A stretch of 64,000 nt of DNA from Arthrobacter terricola. GTDB taxonomy: Bacteria > Actinomycetota > Actinomycetes > Actinomycetales > Micrococcaceae. Each line of letters starts with the position of its first letter. Position 1 is the first letter of the stretch. Location: positions 26,158-90,157 of the forward strand of contig NZ_SMRU01000024.1 of assembly GCF_004354015.1 (NCBI RefSeq), given 5' to 3'. Position numbers and translations under genes: made by a program. Shown here piece after piece: positions 27,101-35,161 of the stretch. The notes beneath the pieces were generated by a model. It was given only the letters and a program-made list of their open reading frames with translations, did not search any database and was not told the DNA's origin.

Positions 27101-29068
27101 CTCGGCATCGACCCCGAGTCCCAGGAGTTCACGGTTGTCGGCATCGGCGACATGAGCGGGGACGTGTTCGGCAACGGGATGCTCCTCTCACCGCACATCC
27201 GCCTCGTGGCCGCCTTCGATCACCGGCATATCTTCCTTGACCCCACTCCCGACGCCGAATCTTCCTTGGAGGAACGCCGCCGCCTATTCAATCTGCCCCG
27301 CTCGTCATGGGCCGACTACGATCCAGGGCTGATCAGCCCCGGCGGCGGGGTGTACCCGCGCACCGCCAAGTCGATTGCCATCGACCCTGAGCTGTATCCG
27401 GTTTTGGGGTTGCTTCCGAGGACGACGGCGATGTCCCCGCCCGAGCTCATCCAGGCAATCCTGCGCGCCCCGGTGGACCTCATTTTCAACGGCGGGATCG
27501 GAACCTATGTGAAAGCTTCCAGTGAAACCAACACCGAGGTGGGCGATAAAGCCAACGATGCGATCCGGATCAACGCCACCGAGCTGCGGGCGAGGACCGT
27601 TGTAGAAGGCGGAAACCTCGGGATGACGCAGCGGGGGCGCGTGGAGGCTGCGTTGAACGGTGTTCTGCTGAACACCGACGCCGTCGACAACTCTGCCGGT
27701 GTGGACTGCTCCGACCACGAGGTCAACATGAAGATCTTCATTGACCGCATGATCGCGGCCGGCAAGATGGACGCCGGCGAACGGGCCGGCTTCCTCCACT
27801 CGCTCACCGATGACGTTGCACGCCTTGTGCTGAAGAACAACCGGGACCAGAACGTCCTGCTCCTGAATGACCGTGCCCTGGTCCTGAACTGGAGCCCGGG
27901 CTTCGATGTCAACTGGAGCGCAGGTTTCGAACGGACTCTGGACTGGTTGGACAAGGCGACTGACTTGGACCGAAGTCTTGAGGCGCTGCCTACAACCGAG
28001 GAACTGCGTGCGCGGGCCGCGGACGGAAGGGGGATCACGTCCCCCGAGCTGTCCGTGCTGGCCGCCTACGCCAAGATCGCCCTCGCGAAGGAACTCAACA
28101 ACAGCGACGTCGTCGATGACCCGTGGTTCGATCGGGTTCTTCGTAGCTACTTCCCGCCGAAGATCGTGGACCGGTTCGGAGCCGAACTGGAAACTCACCC
28201 GCTGCGTCGGCAGATCATCTGCACTGTGCTCGCCAACGACATTATCAACCTCGGGGGAATCACCTTCGCTTTCCGGGCCATCGAGGAGACCACCGGAAGC
28301 GCAGCGGCTCTCGCGCGGGCTTTTGTGGCGGTGCGGGAGGCCTTCGACCTTCACTGGATCACGGACTGGATGTCCGCCCTTCCGCCCGAGGTTTCGGCCG
28401 CCCATGCGGCGGAACTGTCCTTGTATGTGCGCAGGATGCTGGATCGGGGGACGCGCTGGTACTTGACTCATGACCATCGGGATCAACCGGTGGAACAGGC
28501 GCTTGCCAGGATCACTCCGGCCATGGATCTGCGGCAGAACCGCAAGTCGGTTTATCTGCGCGGCGATGATATTGACCTCGGGCAGGACCTGTTGACGCGA
28601 TGGGAAGCCATAAGTATTCCACCGGATATGGCGCTGCGCGCGTTCGGGGCGGTCCTGAGCTTCACGCTGCTGGATGTCTCACTAATCGCCGAGAAGGTCC
28701 ATGAACCAATTGAGCGCATCGCTGATCTTTACTCCGCCGCGTTCCAGCGCATCGGGGCTCTCAGGTTGCTTCTGAGAATTACCGACCTGCCCGTGAGCAA
28801 CCGGTGGGAGACGCTTTCACGGGCGGCCCTGCGGGATGACGTTTACTCGGCTGTCGCGGATATGACGCTCTTGGTCCTCCGGACAACAGACAGCGGCGGT
28901 TCTGGGCCGACCAGTTCCACGGAGCGGATTGTGGCGTGGGAACGTGGACACCAAGAGCAGCTCGCACGGATCAAAGACACGTTCGCTGAAGTCACACAGC
29001 CCGGTCCGGTCGATATCCATTCGATTTCGGTCGCGCTCAAGCTGCTAAGAAGCCTCGTGCGCACGTAG
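24200..29068 (+). CDS. gdh: NAD-specific glutamate dehydrogenase, large GDH180 type
   Basis: A 1622-residue enzyme converting glutamate to 2-oxoglutarate and ammonia with NAD. The length matches the ~180-kDa class, with long N- and C-terminal domains around the catalytic core. Core motifs are RGGIRWSDR, VPTGAKGGFYPKRLP (catalytic Lys), GIGDMSGDVFGNGMLLS, and IFNGGIGTYVK/GGNLGMTQRGR near the nucleotide-binding half. The start is the ATG at 24200 with GGAGG 9 bases upstream; an in-frame TTG lies 6 bases earlier. Physiologically it pairs with PutA in feeding proline and glutamate carbon into the TCA cycle, although the two genes are 20 kb apart. N-terminal ACT-like domains may allow allosteric control. 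Confidence 0.95.
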   Translation: MPGESVSVEPPTSSSFAQAGDRFLTTYYEYVDPEDLLPYSSETLDGRARHHLSLASTLPPGTSKVDVVIEPNCSVVFVVAAGALQVVRPVTAELNRQGAPVRLLVHPSFDVVRDPTTHELRELRPAAQRTGTASALPDSTSSTETWLAIEIGRLLGSLNAADLIANIEKILGDVRAVTEDSPALKGQVADVLDSLAGFPHNCVPTVQQLNEFMAWLDGGNFILLGYCEYGLTAIEDGPDLRLRPGSVLGLLRRQNLPTSGGSALRGSRVLALYTSDLRSLITESIYLDDIRLPMFDASGVVIGERRFVGVFAPGRADQPLAQIPVIRDKIARLRDRLGFASGSAEEGKMLAGLESFPIEELFHIDEDELTRLAADILRIHQGHETKLLLRFDDFEPFMTALVFLPRQRLNAAVRLRIEQELQEASKASSMEFEVRLTESYMARIFFRALLPAGARPESVDAAALERTLINATRTWAEGLDEALRDRMPPEQAARLSALWGDAFPPSYRADFGVQDAVDHIGVFEQYDLEGTGGRPLDHPVLTVRANGGAADVPAEDTRIRLYLTAARSLSQILPLLHNLGLQVRDQRPFEILRGNTVPLFLYDLGVTYPAGVDPVATGSLLADAFGAAMVGDTESDRFDALVLQEGTGWRQVVILRSYAKYLQQLGTTNSYEFVADTFLANATATRALLGLFRARFYPGIGISERLRDTRAARAAVAEAIDAVASLDADRLLRTFLNLIEATTRTNFYRDRPYLSFKLQPSRLPGAPHPRPKFEIWVYSPRVEGVHLRFGPVARGGIRWSDRREDFRTEVLGLAKVQIVKNSVIVPTGAKGGFYPKRLPNPGTDRAAWLAEGIESYKDFLRGLLDLTDNLVQPDVADSRDTGGIRGSVGQVVPPPLVVRHDDDDYYLVVAADKGTAAFSDTANEVSKEYGYWLGDAFASGGSVGYDHKQMGITARGAWASAEQHLGELGIDPESQEFTVVGIGDMSGDVFGNGMLLSPHIRLVAAFDHRHIFLDPTPDAESSLEERRRLFNLPRSSWADYDPGLISPGGGVYPRTAKSIAIDPELYPVLGLLPRTTAMSPPELIQAILRAPVDLIFNGGIGTYVKASSETNTEVGDKANDAIRINATELRARTVVEGGNLGMTQRGRVEAALNGVLLNTDAVDNSAGVDCSDHEVNMKIFIDRMIAAGKMDAGERAGFLHSLTDDVARLVLKNNRDQNVLLLNDRALVLNWSPGFDVNWSAGFERTLDWLDKATDLDRSLEALPTTEELRARAADGRGITSPELSVLAAYAKIALAKELNNSDVVDDPWFDRVLRSYFPPKIVDRFGAELETHPLRRQIICTVLANDIINLGGITFAFRAIEETTGSAAALARAFVAVREAFDLHWITDWMSALPPEVSAAHAAELSLYVRRMLDRGTRWYLTHDHRDQPVEQALARITPAMDLRQNRKSVYLRGDDIDLGQDLLTRWEAISIPPDMALRAFGAVLSFTLLDVSLIAEKVHEPIERIADLYSAAFQRIGALRLLLRITDLPVSNRWETLSRAALRDDVYSAVADMTLLVLRTTDSGGSGPTSSTERIVAWERGHQEQLARIKDTFAEVTQPGPVDIHSISVALKLLRSLVRT

Positions 29069-29087
29069 CACCTGGCGTTCGCGAACC

Positions 29088-30169
29088 TTAAAGGCTCAGC
29101 GGCCGAGGGCCGTGGGTGAGAGTGCTCGCGGTCCGGTAGCGTTCGAGGACTTCCGGGGTGGCCGCTTCGTTGATCGTCGTTGTCCCGGCTCGGGGCCATT
29201 CGGGCAGACGGCCGAAGAGTACACCGGCGGCCTGGCGTGCCGCACCGTCTGCAACGTATTCCCCTGGTGGAGGGACCGCTATTGGTAGCCCGAAGATCCC
29301 CGCTGCCGCTTGTTGGACGGCGGCGGAGCGTGCGGCTCCACCGACCAGGATCGTGTTCCGGCCTGTGACGCCCAGGGAGGTGAGCGCGTCCAGACAGTCA
29401 GCAAGGGAGCAGACGATTCCTTCGACGGCGGCGCGGGCCATGTTGGCTCGGTTGTAGTTTTCGAGCCTCATGCCGTGAAGGCTGGCTGTTGCTTCCGGCA
29501 AGTTGGGGGTCCGCTCACCGTCGAAGTACAGCACCAAGGTCAGGCCTCCAGCCCCGACAGGGGGCTGAGAGGGCGAGCTCCGTCAGCTGTGGGAGGGTGA
29601 CGGACAGGAGCTCGGCGGTGGAGTCCAGGACCCGTGAAGCGTTGAGGGTGCTGACGAGGGGCAGATAGTTTCCTATTGCGTCCGCGAAGCCGGCGACAAG
29701 ACCGGAACTATCGGAAACGGGGTGCTCGGAGACGGCAAATACCGTGCCTGATGTGCCGATCGAGACGACGACGTCGCCCACGGAGGCTCCGACGCCGAGT
29801 GCGGCGCCGGCGTTGTCTCCGGCGCGCCCCGCCGTCGGGGTCTCCTGCTCCGGCTTCTTTAACGAGCGCGGCGGCTGCCGCTGCGGAGCGGGTGTCGTTC
29901 CACAGGAGGGCGGGACGGATGACTGATCCATTGCCGTCGAGGCACACCATGCCGTGTTGCTGTCCGGCGATGGAAACCGCGGCGACGTCCTCGAGGCCGC
30001 CCGCGGCGGTGATGGCTTCTTGGAGGGCTTCCCACCACTTGTCGGGGTGGATCTCGGTGCCTGGAGGGTGGGGAGCCGAGCCGGAGCGGACGAGGGCTCC
30101 GGTCTCGGCTTCCCGAACGACGACCTTGCACGATTGGGTGGAGCTGTCGACTCCGGCAACGAGGGTCAT
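29088..30169 (-). pseudogene. xylB: Xylulokinase (FGGY family), internally deleted and frameshifted
   Basis: The N-terminal portion from ATG 30169 has the FGGY start VAGVDSSTQSCKV and the xylulokinase motifs IAGQQHGMV and LLWNDTRS. Soon afterwards (about 29840-29860) it changes frame straight to RAGDNAGAALGVG with SIGTSGTVFAV. In E. coli XylB these motifs are about 130 residues apart, so roughly 100 residues are missing. A second shift occurs at a GGGGG run (29560-29564), where removing one base restores the frame into LVLYFDGERTPNLP and the normal C-terminus (ILVGGAARS, YVADGAARQAAG). The start overlaps the upstream isomerase stop (ATGA), so it was the last gene of the sugar operon. It should be non-functional as written. 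Confidence 0.88.
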
Positions 30170-31155
30170 GCCAGCCCTTGCGGCGCCGGGGGCCGGCAAA
30201 TGAGGAGCTCACCGTGGCCTGTGACCGGTATGGGACCGGCGCTGTGGGGTGCGATCGCGGTGGATCCTGCGGACAGGGGGGTTCCGGCCGCGGTGACGTG
30301 CCCTTCAACGGTGAGGATGACCGCGAAACCTGGGTCCAAGGCTTGGGGGCCGTCGACTAATACCTTCTCGACGCGGAAGTATTCGTCCGCGGCGGGAGGC
30401 AGCACGGATCCCGGTTTTGTCGATCTGGCGATCAGTGCCGCGAGTTCCTCCTTGGCCAGCCCGCGGTGGGTGACGGCTTCGAGCGCCAGATCGAAGCCCA
30501 GACCAAGGTGTCCGTCGCGGAGCCCGTCCAGTTCGAAGTCCCGCCATTCCAAGAGGATGGACAGATCTTCCGGTTCCTGGACCTCGAGCAGGAAGACACC
30601 TTCGCCGATGGCGTGGAGTTGGCCCGGCGGAACGAAGACAACGTCTCCGGGTGAGACGTCCACGGGGTTCAGGAGGGCGAGCAGAGCCTCGGCATCCTGC
30701 CGATCGAGCAGGCCTCTGAGTTCAAGCGGCGACACGTCGTGGTGAAGCCCGAGATACACGGTTCCTCCGCTGAGGATGTACCACGCCTCGGCTTTGCCGT
30801 GTGCGTGTCCCAAGTGCTTCGAAGCGAATTGGCCGTCCGGGTGTGCATGGACTGGCAGGCGCTGACCCGCGTCGAGAAGCTTGACCAAAAGTTTCGTGTC
30901 GGCTCCGTAGGCGGCGACATGGTCCGTGCCGAGCCATGCGTCCGGATTCTGCTCGATTGCGGCTGGCATGGTGATGCCGTTCGGGAGGGCTGTCACGCCC
31001 ACGCCTGGTTCGCCGAAGACGCTGGTCGTGGATGCGATCCAGTCCTCTGGTTCATGGCTGGGTGCCGCAGGTTCGTGCCGGAAGTCGGTTATCCGGCGGC
31101 CGCCGCGATAGAAGCGGTCGGCAGGACGGTTGGAGGGCAGGATGATCAGGTTCAA
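30166..31155 (-). CDS. Class I mannose-6-phosphate isomerase-like cupin
   Basis: A 329-residue protein with the zinc-binding pattern of type I phosphomannose isomerase: His103 and His105 in LPVHAHPDG, Glu123 in GKAEAWYIL and His181 in PPGQLHAIGEG. It would interconvert an aldose 6-phosphate and a ketose 6-phosphate. It starts at TTG 31155, overlapping the kinase stop, with GGAG upstream. Relatives in sugar ABC operons are often annotated as ManA without evidence for mannose; the real substrate depends on the imported sugar. Confidence 0.85.
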   Translation of the reverse strand: MNLIILPSNRPADRFYRGGRRITDFRHEPAAPSHEPEDWIASTTSVFGEPGVGVTALPNGITMPAAIEQNPDAWLGTDHVAAYGADTKLLVKLLDAGQRLPVHAHPDGQFASKHLGHAHGKAEAWYILSGGTVYLGLHHDVSPLELRGLLDRQDAEALLALLNPVDVSPGDVVFVPPGQLHAIGEGVFLLEVQEPEDLSILLEWRDFELDGLRDGHLGLGFDLALEAVTHRGLAKEELAALIARSTKPGSVLPPAADEYFRVEKVLVDGPQALDPGFAVILTVEGHVTAAGTPLSAGSTAIAPHSAGPIPVTGHGELLICRPPAPQGLA

Positions 31156-32342
31156 ACTTTGGCTCCATTTCTGGTCAAGGCTCCGAGGAATCCGCCAACG
31201 AACGAGTCCCCGAGCCCGACGGTGGTGGGCGTCGGCACGTTCAGCGATCTGGTGGGAATGGCGTACAGCCCGGGGCCGGACAATGCTTTTGAGACGGCGT
31301 TCCCGTCTTGGTTGAGGGGCAATTGCGTTGCGTGCGCATACTGGCTGGGCGTGAAGTCGTCGCCATAGCAGTAGCGGGTGCTGGCCATTGCCACCCCGCC
31401 CGCCAGCGCTGAAGCGTATTGTTCGGCCTGGGGTCCGCGCGCGAGCACCCAGTACTTGGTGTGGATCACCAGGGTCCGGGCGGGGATGATGGTGGCAATG
31501 TCGTCCACGGCGCGTCGGATGGAGTCGGCGTCGAGAAGGTTGATCTCGCGGCCGAGATGCGTTTGCATTTCATCCTCGTTCATTCCGTAGACGTCGATGC
31601 GGTCCAGGAGGGCCGCCCGGACGTGGGCGCTGAAGCTCGGGATGTGGAAACCGGCGTCCTCGTAGTACACGAACGCGTCCTGGGGCAGGGTGTCCATGGC
31701 CCGGCGGATTTCCTTGAGCCGAACGTGCAGGAGGTGTTCGTCCTGCATGGCGTTCAGTCCCGAGATCAGGAAAATCGTGGATTTCGACAGCACCTGAGGA
31801 AGGTCGGGGCTGAGGAGCATTTGGGCGTTGGGCTGGTCGTTGACGTAGATCAGCCGGTTCGGGAAGGGGGCGATGAGATCGGTCTGGCCGACGCGGACCC
31901 GGGCGCCCTCGTTCCACTGCACAATCAGGTGGGGTTCGGTCGAGTCGTGCTCGGCGCTCGTGATCCATGCACATGTTGGAGGCAGCAGTTCGCGGATGTG
32001 GTCGTTGATGCCCACGATGTGCAGCATCACCGGGACGTTCAGCCGGGCCAGGGCAAGGCCCGCTCTGACTGCCGTTCCGCCGAGTGTGACCTTGCGGTCG
32101 AATTTGGCGGCGAAGGCTTCCAGGACGTCGGGGGAGGAGACGTGCACTTCTCCCCCGACGCCCCGTCGAAAGTGTCCGAGCACGGAGACCACGAGGGATC
32201 GCTCGTCTGTGATCTCCGGTGCACCCGTCAGCTCCCCGGCACTGATGCCGTAACGCTGCATAAGGTGCTCCATGAGCTGCGAGGACCAGGCGATTTCATA
32301 GTCCACGCTGCTGCCGAGCCCGAGCACGATCGAGGATGCCAT
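31152..32342 (-). CDS. ADP-dependent glucokinase/phosphofructokinase family sugar kinase
   Basis: A 396-residue ribokinase-fold kinase of the ADP-dependent type best known from archaea. The family's NxxE magnesium motif appears as NEDE at residues 255-258, and the catalytic GxGD as GLGDSF with Asp379. The N-terminus (VLGLGSSVDYEIAW) and GGTAVRAGLALARL also fit. The usual HxE motif seems replaced (VYYEDAG, Glu228). It is somewhat shorter than archaeal enzymes (about 450). Sitting between class II aldolase and an isomerase gene, it may make a ketose 1,6-bisphosphate from an imported sugar phosphate; use of ADP is inferred from family only. Confidence 0.82.
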   Translation of the reverse strand: MASSIVLGLGSSVDYEIAWSSQLMEHLMQRYGISAGELTGAPEITDERSLVVSVLGHFRRGVGGEVHVSSPDVLEAFAAKFDRKVTLGGTAVRAGLALARLNVPVMLHIVGINDHIRELLPPTCAWITSAEHDSTEPHLIVQWNEGARVRVGQTDLIAPFPNRLIYVNDQPNAQMLLSPDLPQVLSKSTIFLISGLNAMQDEHLLHVRLKEIRRAMDTLPQDAFVYYEDAGFHIPSFSAHVRAALLDRIDVYGMNEDEMQTHLGREINLLDADSIRRAVDDIATIIPARTLVIHTKYWVLARGPQAEQYASALAGGVAMASTRYCYGDDFTPSQYAHATQLPLNQDGNAVSKALSGPGLYAIPTRSLNVPTPTTVGLGDSFVGGFLGALTRNGAKV

Positions 32343-32343
32343 C

Positions 32344-33207
32344 TCAGTACAGCTTTGCCTTGCCGGCAGCGTTGAACAGGTCGATCTTCGCAGCCGCGGT
32401 GACCTTCATGGCCTCGATGCAAGCGGGCTGGATGGCCAGCGGCTCACGCAGACGCTCGTCCGTACCGAGGATCTCGCGCATGCGGTTGTGGTAGCTGACC
32501 TTGATGTCGCTGGAGATGTTGATCTTGTTGATGCCTAGCGAGACCGCGCGGGCCAATTCCGCATCGGGGTTACCTGATCCGCCGTGCAGCACGAGCGGGA
32601 TGCCGACCGCTGCCTTGATCTGTTCGAGCAGGTCGTGGCGCAGTTCGGGCTTCTTCTCAGCCGGGTACAGGCCGTGCGAGGTCCCGATCGCGATCGCGAG
32701 GCTGTCGACACCGGTCTCCTGGACAAAACGCACGGCGTCATCGACGTTGGTGTAGATGATCTCGGCCGCGCCGGACTCGCCGTAGCTGTCGTTCGCGCCG
32801 ATGGTGCCGAGCTCGCCCTCGACCTGGATCCCGACGGCGTGCGCGGCCTCCACAACCTTGCGGGTGAGAGCGACGTTTTCCTCGAACGGCAGCATCGACG
32901 CGTCGATCATGACCGAGGTGAAGCCGGATTTGATCGCCGTGATGATCTGCTCGTAGGTGCCGCCGTGGTCCCAGTGGATCGCGACCGGCACGCTCGAGCG
33001 GTGAGCGCGCTCACGCATCGCGACGATGAGGTCGGTCGTGATGTGTGCGACCTCATCTGGGTGGATGGCGATGATGACGGGCGCTTCCTTCTCCTCGCTG
33101 ATGTCCATGACGCCGAGAAACATCGCCCAGTCGCTGATGTTGAAGGCCGGGATGGCGAAGTTGTTCTGGTGTGCGACGTCCAGGATGGTTTTTCCGTCCA
33201 CGAGCAT
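32344..33207 (-). CDS. fba: Class II ketose-bisphosphate aldolase
   Basis: A 287-residue zinc aldolase of the fructose/tagatose-bisphosphate family. The signature blocks are VAIHWDHGGTYEQ (catalytic Asp and zinc His), EGELGTIG, IGTSHGLYP (His ligand), VLHGGSGN and NKINISSD. It splits a ketose bisphosphate into DHAP and an aldehyde phosphate. AAGGAG precedes the ATG. It is followed 1 base later by the ADP-type kinase gene, making a compact kinase/aldolase module. Confidence 0.93.
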   Translation of the reverse strand: MLVDGKTILDVAHQNNFAIPAFNISDWAMFLGVMDISEEKEAPVIIAIHPDEVAHITTDLIVAMRERAHRSSVPVAIHWDHGGTYEQIITAIKSGFTSVMIDASMLPFEENVALTRKVVEAAHAVGIQVEGELGTIGANDSYGESGAAEIIYTNVDDAVRFVQETGVDSLAIAIGTSHGLYPAEKKPELRHDLLEQIKAAVGIPLVLHGGSGNPDAELARAVSLGINKINISSDIKVSYHNRMREILGTDERLREPLAIQPACIEAMKVTAAAKIDLFNAAGKAKLY

Positions 33208-33247
33208 TGGGTTTCTCCTTTTTGTTTGGTGTTAGGTTCTGGGGGCG

Positions 33248-34141
33248 TCAGTCTTTGACCGCGCCGGAGGTGAGTCCGCCGATGAAGCTGCGTTGGAAGA
33301 GAAGGAAGAGCAGGAGCACCGGGATCGAGCCGAGGATGCTCATGGCCATCATCTGGTTCCATTCGAAGGAGTGCTGGCCCATCAGCAGTTGAATGCCGAT
33401 CGGCACGGTCCGCATGCTGTCGGTGCGGGTCAGCGTCAGTGCGAAGAGGAACTCGTTCCACGAGATCATGAAGGTGTACACCCCGACGGCCACGATTCCC
33501 GGTACCGAGATCGGCACGAGCACCCGCCACAGGGCTGTCCAGACGTTCGCTCCGTCCACCTTGGCTGCTTCATCGAGTTCGCGGGGCAGGGTATTGAAGT
33601 AGGCGGTCATCATGATGATCGCGTAAGGGAGCGTGAACACCATGTGGGTCAGGATGAGGCCCGGATAGGTGTTGTAGAGGCCCAAGGCGACCATCAGGCC
33701 GAAATAGGGGATTACCAGGGTGATCGGTGGAACGGCCTGGACGGAAACGATGACGATATTGATCAGCCGCTTGCCGGGGAACTCGTAGCGGCTGAAGCCG
33801 TACGCTGCGAGGATCGCGACCAGCAAGGTGAGCACAGTCACGGCTATGGCCACAATGTAGCTGTTCAAGAAGAACCGCAAGCGGGAGGGATCGGTGAGAA
33901 TCGCCGTGTAGGCATCCAGCGAGAAGCCGGACGTAATCAATTTCGGTGGCAGCGCGAATACTTCGCCGTTTTGCTTGAACGAGGTGGAAAGCATCCACAG
34001 CACGGGCAGCCCCGCGTACAGTGCCCCGATGACCAACGCGGCAATGGCGCCGGCCTTCAGGAGGGTCTTCTTCGCGGTCCGAGGCTGCCGGGAAACGTCG
34101 ATGCTGGCTTCCCTGCGTCCCCGCAATGTCACGTTGCTCAT
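33248..34141 (-). CDS. Carbohydrate ABC permease (MalG-like)
   Basis: A 297-residue permease of the CUT1 sugar importer class with six predicted helices. The EAA loop LPRELDEAAKVDGANVWTAL and the QRSFIGGLTSGAVKD C-terminus are typical of MalG-type subunits. The ATG at 34141 is 1 base past the stop of the partner permease; a GTG at 34150 is an alternative. Confidence 0.94.
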   Translation of the reverse strand: MSNVTLRGRREASIDVSRQPRTAKKTLLKAGAIAALVIGALYAGLPVLWMLSTSFKQNGEVFALPPKLITSGFSLDAYTAILTDPSRLRFFLNSYIVAIAVTVLTLLVAILAAYGFSRYEFPGKRLINIVIVSVQAVPPITLVIPYFGLMVALGLYNTYPGLILTHMVFTLPYAIIMMTAYFNTLPRELDEAAKVDGANVWTALWRVLVPISVPGIVAVGVYTFMISWNEFLFALTLTRTDSMRTVPIGIQLLMGQHSFEWNQMMAMSILGSIPVLLLFLLFQRSFIGGLTSGAVKD

Positions 34142-34142
34142 G

Positions 34143-35096
34143 TCAATCACGCACCTTTTGCTGGCGTACGTAGAAGAATGCGAGGGCCATCGTGAGCAGC
34201 AGAACGATGACGGCAGCCGCGGAGGCCGTCGAGAAATCGAAGTTGCTGAAGGCCTGCTTGTAGGTGTAGGTGCTCACCACTTCCGTGGCGTTGAGCGGGC
34301 CACCTCCCGTGGTCATCCAGATCAACGCGAACTGCTGGGAGGTCCAGATGAGGTCGAGCACCGCCATGCTGATAATCACCGGACGGATATGGGGCAATGT
34401 CACGTAGAGGAACCGCTGCCACCATCCCGCCCCGTCGACGCGTGCAGCTTCATGCAGCACGGTGGGCACGCCCTGCAGGGCGGCCAGGAGGCTGATCATG
34501 AAGAAGGGGTACCCGGACCAGATGTTGATGAAGGTCACCGAGCCCAGGGCCGTTTCGGGCGTGGACAACCAGTCCGCCCCCTGGATGCCGAACGTGCCGA
34601 GGAGGTAGTTCACCACACCGGACGGATCGAGCATGAGGCGCCAGACGATCGCGATCACTGCGATGGTGAACAACCACGGAAGAATGTAGATCACCCGGAA
34701 GATCGCCTTGGTGACGTTGCCAAGCAGCGGTGTGTTGAGCAGCAATGCAAAGGCCAGACCGAGCACCAAGTGTACGACCGTGCTCAACGTGATGAAGACG
34801 AAGGTGTTCCCGAGGGCCGTCAGGAAGGTCGGGTCGCTGAGCACCTTCACGTAGTTGGCGAACCCGACGAATACCGGGTTCGGTTCGACGATCACGTTGT
34901 CCATGAACGAGTAGCCGGCAACCATGAGGATCGGCACCACGGTGAGCAACGTGATCAGTGCCAGCGTTGGTGAGACGAAGGCGAACGGGACGAGCTTGCG
35001 GGCGCGGACCGCAGGGGCTTTTGGTCTGGTCGAGCGTGGGCCGGCGGACGAGCGTATCGTTCCGGGCCTATGGACGTTGGTAGAGGACAGATTCAT
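34143..35096 (-). CDS. Carbohydrate ABC permease (MalF-like)
   Basis: A 317-residue permease, start at ATG 35096 preceded by GGGAG at 8 bases. The EAA-type loop is GVPTVLHEAARVDGAGWWQRF. Together with the MalG-like subunit it forms the membrane channel of the CUT1 importer. No ATPase gene is in the locus, so a shared MsiK-type ATPase encoded elsewhere is expected, as is usual in actinobacteria. Confidence 0.94.
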   Translation of the reverse strand: MNLSSTNVHRPGTIRSSAGPRSTRPKAPAVRARKLVPFAFVSPTLALITLLTVVPILMVAGYSFMDNVIVEPNPVFVGFANYVKVLSDPTFLTALGNTFVFITLSTVVHLVLGLAFALLLNTPLLGNVTKAIFRVIYILPWLFTIAVIAIVWRLMLDPSGVVNYLLGTFGIQGADWLSTPETALGSVTFINIWSGYPFFMISLLAALQGVPTVLHEAARVDGAGWWQRFLYVTLPHIRPVIISMAVLDLIWTSQQFALIWMTTGGGPLNATEVVSTYTYKQAFSNFDFSTASAAAVIVLLLTMALAFFYVRQQKVRD

Positions 35097-35113
35097 TTCT
35101 CGAACTCCCTGGT

Positions 35114-35146
35114 GGGGTCGTGCCGCGGGTTTGCCGGCACGACCCC
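35114..35146 (-). other. Intercistronic hairpin between binding protein and permease genes
   Basis: GGGGTCGTGCCG (35114-35125) pairs perfectly with CGGCACGACCCC (35135-35146) around 9 bases. It lies between the binding-protein stop and the permease start without a T-run. Such hairpins commonly stabilise the binding-protein mRNA and reduce downstream expression. Confidence 0.7.
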
Positions 35147-35161
35147 GACGAATCTTCGACG

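Noticed and set aside
33293..34195. 300-codon plus-strand frame over the MalG-like permease
   Set aside because: Low-complexity His/Glu/Arg/Gln composition typical of an antisense shadow; the permease on the minus strand is unambiguous.
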